From assembly GCA_902474785.1 (NCBI GenBank), contig CABRXB010000044.1, positions 1-7,864 on the forward strand: a DNA stretch of 7,864 bases, written 5' to 3'. Source of the stretch: an uncultured Eubacteriales bacterium (GTDB taxonomy: Bacteria; Bacillota; Clostridia; Oscillospirales; Feifaniaceae). This document shows positions 5,930-7,864 of this stretch, one piece after another. The translations under genes were made by a program, and so were the position numbers. Positions within the stretch are counted from its first letter, which is position 1. Every line of letters begins with the position of its first letter. Under the pieces are notes generated by a model. That model searched no databases. It was not told where the DNA came from and worked only from the letters and a program-made list of their open reading frames with translations.

Positions 5930-6615
5930 GCGGCCCGCGGCCGCGGCAAGGTGGTCAGCATAGGCGCGCGACCCGGGATGGGGCCGCGAGCCGGTTTTCA
6001 CACGGGGCCATAGGCCCTGCGATCCGGAGCGCCGCAGGGCTTTCACATCCGACACAGGAGCGAAGTGGCGACGGGCCCTTGGCACCGCGACCCGAAGCCG
6101 CCGCCGGGCCATCGCAACCCGGCTTGGGCGCGAGAGTCGACGGGGCTTTGGCGCGTCGACCAGAGCCTGCGGGCAGGCTTTCGCACCTGACACGGGCGCG
6201 GGAGGCGATGGGCCTTTGGCCCCGTCGACCAGAGCCTGCGGGCGGGCTTTCACATCCGACACGAGGGCGAGAGGCGACGGGGCTTTGGTGCCGCGTCCAG
6301 AGCCCCACAGGGCTATCGCACCTGGCTTAGGTGCGGGAGGCAACGGGCTTTTGGCCCCGCGACCCGGGATGCCGCCGCAGGCCGGATTTCGCAAACCGGC
6401 TTGGGCGCGGGAGACGACGGGCCTTTGGCCCGTCGACCAGAGCCTGCGGGCGGGCTTTCACACCCGACACGGCCGCGGCTAGATGGTCAGGCCATAGCCC
6501 CGTCGACTTAGGATGGCCGCAGGCCGGCTATCGTACCCGGCTTGGGCGCGAGAGGCGACGGGCCATAGGCCCGTCGACCAGAGCCTGCGGGCGGGCTTTT
6601 ATAACCCGCCCCCAA
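5930..6615 (+). repeat. Degenerate tandem array of ten hairpin-bearing units of about 70 bp
   Basis: Units begin at a GGGCC-type box at 5957, 6005, 6073, 6142, 6210, 6279, 6345, 6419, 6489 and 6560. Unit lengths are 48, 68, 69, 68, 69, 66, 74, 70 and 71 bp, with the last one truncated. Each starts with an inverted repeat of the form GGGCC-TTT/ATA-GGCCC. It is best preserved at 6419 and 6560, where flanking CGAC/GTCG arms extend it to 9 bp. One unit type continues CCAGAGCCTGCGGGCGGGCT (units at 6142, 6210, 6419, 6560). Another continues with GACCCG...GCCGG...CCGGCTTGGGCGCG (6073, 6345, 6489). The two types partly alternate, giving a higher-order period of about 140 bp. GGCCGCGGC-(A/T)AG(A/G)TGGTCAG at 5939-5958 recurs at 6471-6490. 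Several frames are open on both strands, which periodic GC-rich DNA explains. No ribosome binding site supports coding. Confidence 0.8.
6589..6611 (+). other. Perfect 7-bp inverted repeat at the array's right end
   Basis: GGGCGGG (6589-6595) and CCCGCCC (6605-6611) can form a hairpin with loop CTTTTATAA. It falls exactly where the final repeat unit is broken off. There is no T-tract on either side, so it is not a canonical terminator. It may be a boundary structure of the array or a derivative of the AGCCTG/CGGGCT hairpin present in the other units. Confidence 0.4.
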
Positions 6616-6764
6616 GTCTTACAACAGGCCGCCCATCCCATGACCCGGTGCACGACGCCCCGGCTGCGTCTGCGATGAACGAGCCGCGTTGACCACATGC
6701 AGGTCGCGTTGATCCCAGACGGCTCGAGGGCCCCGTTGATTTTGACACAGGAGGGAGAATTTCC

Positions 6765-7469
6765 ATGGAATTTGCAGATCGGTTGATTCGGCTTTGTTCG
6801 CGTGAAGCGGGGCTCACCGCTCTGCTTGGCCTGCCTGCGCAGGGCGGCGCGCTCCCCTTTTGGCTGCTGTGCACCGAAAAGAGTTTTGCCGCCATGCCGC
6901 AAACCCTGCCCCGCCTGGCTGCGGCGGCCGGCCCGCTTGTCACCTGCGCCCCCGAGGGGGACGGACTGCTGTGCCTCTATGAGGAACAGCCCCGCCTTGT
7001 GCTGCTGCACCCCGTGCCTTCCAAGCGTTACGTCCACACAACGGACGCCTCTTTGCTGTGGGAGTGGCGCGGCGAGGTCAGCGAGGCGCTTCACAACCCG
7101 CCCGCCGCCCCGCGCCTTCTCCAAAAGGTCGAGGCCGTCATCTGGCTGCTGCTGGCGCGCGCCACGCTCCTGGCGGAAGACGGCTGCCTGCTCGAAGCCG
7201 CGGCGCTTACGACCGAGATCCGCAGGCGCTGCCTGCTGCCGCTGCTTGAGACCGTCAACAACCGCTATTCCGGCAGCGAGCTGTATCGGGCCGGCAACTA
7301 CGCCGACCAGCTCGCGCTCACCCACCCCGCCGCCGACAAAGAGAGCGTCAAAGACGCGCTCGAAGCCGCCAGGCAAATCTATTTCGCGCTGCGCTATGAG
7401 CTGGCCGACGAGGAGTTCTCCCGCCTTGAGCCTCTCGAGCTCGAGGTCACCCGGATGCTGGAGCTCTAA
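6765..7469 (+). CDS. Uncharacterised protein, possibly a nucleotidyltransferase-like protein lacking the catalytic motif
   Basis: The ATG at 6765 has AGGAGGG (6749-6755) at 9 nt spacing and gives 234 residues. The N-terminal half (1-105) alternates strands and helices, for example ALPFWLLCTEKSF (29-41), DGLLCLYEEQPRLVLLHPVP (66-85) and DASLLWEWRGE (94-104). The C-terminal half is helical: RLLQKVEAVIWLLLARATLLAEDGCLLEAAALTTEIRRRCL spans 117-157, and KDALEAARQIYFALRYELADEEFSRLE spans 196-222. This two-part layout recalls lincosamide/aminoglycoside nucleotidyltransferases. However, the GS...DxD metal-binding motif expected near residues 25-45 is absent; that area reads GLPAQGGALPFWLL. It may be a pseudoenzyme or an unrelated family, so the functional link is weak inference. 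It has no signal peptide or convincing transmembrane segment. It appears monocistronic, with its own terminator downstream and the tandem array upstream. Confidence 0.6.
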   Translation: MEFADRLIRLCSREAGLTALLGLPAQGGALPFWLLCTEKSFAAMPQTLPRLAAAAGPLVTCAPEGDGLLCLYEEQPRLVLLHPVPSKRYVHTTDASLLWEWRGEVSEALHNPPAAPRLLQKVEAVIWLLLARATLLAEDGCLLEAAALTTEIRRRCLLPLLETVNNRYSGSELYRAGNYADQLALTHPAADKESVKDALEAARQIYFALRYELADEEFSRLEPLELEVTRMLEL

Positions 7470-7581
7470 ACGGCCGGCCGCCCTGTTCCCCGCAGCCAAG
7501 AACGATTGCGCCGGCTCTCGCTTGACCCACCGCTTTATCCTCTGTTTCCTGTCGCGCATAACACGCCGCAGACCTGCGCCG

Positions 7582-7630
7582 CCCGACCTGGCAGCATCTG
7601 TTCCCTCTGTGTTGCCCACGGTCGGGTTTT
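7582..7630 (+). terminator. Intrinsic terminator downstream of the 6765-7469 gene
   Basis: CCCGACC (7582-7588) pairs perfectly with GGTCGGG (7620-7626). After a small internal loop (T against CAC), GGCAGCA (7590-7596) pairs with TGTTGCC (7610-7616) with one G-T wobble. Together they form a 14-bp composite stem followed by TTTT at 7627-7630. It lies 112 nt after the stop codon. Confidence 0.65.
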
Positions 7631-7666
7631 GTACGGCCTGTTTGTCGCTTTTTACTTATCGTGTGA

Positions 7667-7864
7667 TTATAGTACAGCGTCTTTAAGTCTCAGGTTGATG
7701 ATCTTGAGGCCCTTGCGAATGCTCAGAAGAACCGTATACCACACGCCTCCAACCTTTCTGTTCAAATAACACAGACAAACGCTGCTGTTGTTTACAAGGC
7801 AGCGGTTGCGCGTGGTTTCTCCCAGCTGCGAAAAACCGGGAGCCTGACGCCGTGCGTGAGCAAA
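7667..7864 (-). CDS. Possible 3' end of a minus-strand reading frame entering from the right edge
   Basis: On the minus strand the frame is open from the right edge to a TAA at 7667-7669, 65 visible codons, ending VWYTVLLSIRKGLKIINLRL followed by KDAVL. The stretch is lower in G+C than the other genes and the C-terminus is basic. I do not recognise the product. An open run of this length can occur by chance in one of six frames. The same interval also contains a perfect TATAAT on the minus strand (7666-7671) overlapping the stop, which fits an intergenic reading equally well. Confidence 0.2.
   Translation of the reverse strand, partial: FAHARRQAPGFSQLGETTRNRCLVNNSSVCLCYLNRKVGGVWYTVLLSIRKGLKIINLRLKDAVL

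Larger units (their letters stand above)
5826..6764. other. Long non-coding stretch between asd and the nucleotidyltransferase-like gene
   Basis: Apart from the tandem array, this region holds short hairpins such as ACCTGC-CAA-GCAGGT (5898-5912) and GCCC-ACACC-GGGC. About 150 bp of unique sequence between the array end and the next gene show nothing I recognise. I found no tRNA, no known riboswitch core and no credible CDS. The ribosome binding site AGGAGGG of the next gene is at 6749-6755. Confidence 0.6.

Noticed and set aside
5930..6615. CRISPR array
   Set aside because: There is no constant repeat of 25-37 bp separated by unique spacers; the whole 70-bp unit is repeated and degenerate, and no cas gene is present.
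5767..6678. Several open frames on both strands of the tandem array
   Set aside because: A repeat close to a multiple of three and poor in A+T leaves many frames open at once. None has a ribosome binding site, and the indels between units change the frame.
7641..7673. Plus-strand promoter TTGTCG ... TATAGT
   Set aside because: The spacer is 20 bp, too long for a normal sigma-A promoter, and no gene follows within the window.

Overview
The window comes from a GC-rich member of the Firmicutes, most likely class Clostridia (Oscillospirales-like). The grounds are strong AGGAGG-type ribosome binding sites, low-GC leaders in front of GC-rich genes, intrinsic terminators, the protein families present, and a left-hand pair of small proteins of a type I associate with Clostridia. 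The taxonomic call is inference; no rRNA or marker gene is present.

Layout. From about 1 to 770 on the minus strand lie two closely spaced small genes of unknown function. One encodes a 115-residue Gln/Leu-rich protein. The other encodes a Pro/Cys-rich protein that runs off the left edge. A 212-bp AT-rich divergent region follows, carrying a good extended -10 promoter and short direct repeats. Then three plus-strand genes cover most of the aspartate-family amino acid trunk: hom (homoserine dehydrogenase, 983-2149), an aspartate kinase (2765-4087) and asd (aspartate-semialdehyde dehydrogenase, 4692-5693). The kinase phosphorylates aspartate, Asd reduces the product to the semialdehyde, and Hom reduces that to homoserine for threonine and methionine. 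The semialdehyde also feeds lysine/diaminopimelate synthesis. Unusually, the three genes are separated by about 600-bp spacers with no convincing gene, full of inverted and dispersed short repeats.

A strong intrinsic terminator closes asd. Next comes a 1,071-bp region without a credible gene. It starts with a promoter-like TGGTACAAT and a terminator-like hairpin only about 45 nt downstream, and then holds a degenerate tandem array (about 5930-6615) of ten units, mostly 66-74 bp, rich in hairpins. A 234-residue protein follows (6765-7469). Its C-terminal helical half recalls lincosamide/aminoglycoside-type nucleotidyltransferases, but no catalytic motif is visible. It is closed by a well-formed terminator at 7582-7630. 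The last 200 bp contain only a weak candidate for the 3' end of a minus-strand reading frame.

The most interesting parts are the hairpin-bearing tandem array and its promoter/terminator lead-in, the repeat-laden spacers in the aspartate cluster, the homoserine dehydrogenase with a shrunken ACT-like tail, and the apparently non-catalytic nucleotidyltransferase-like protein.
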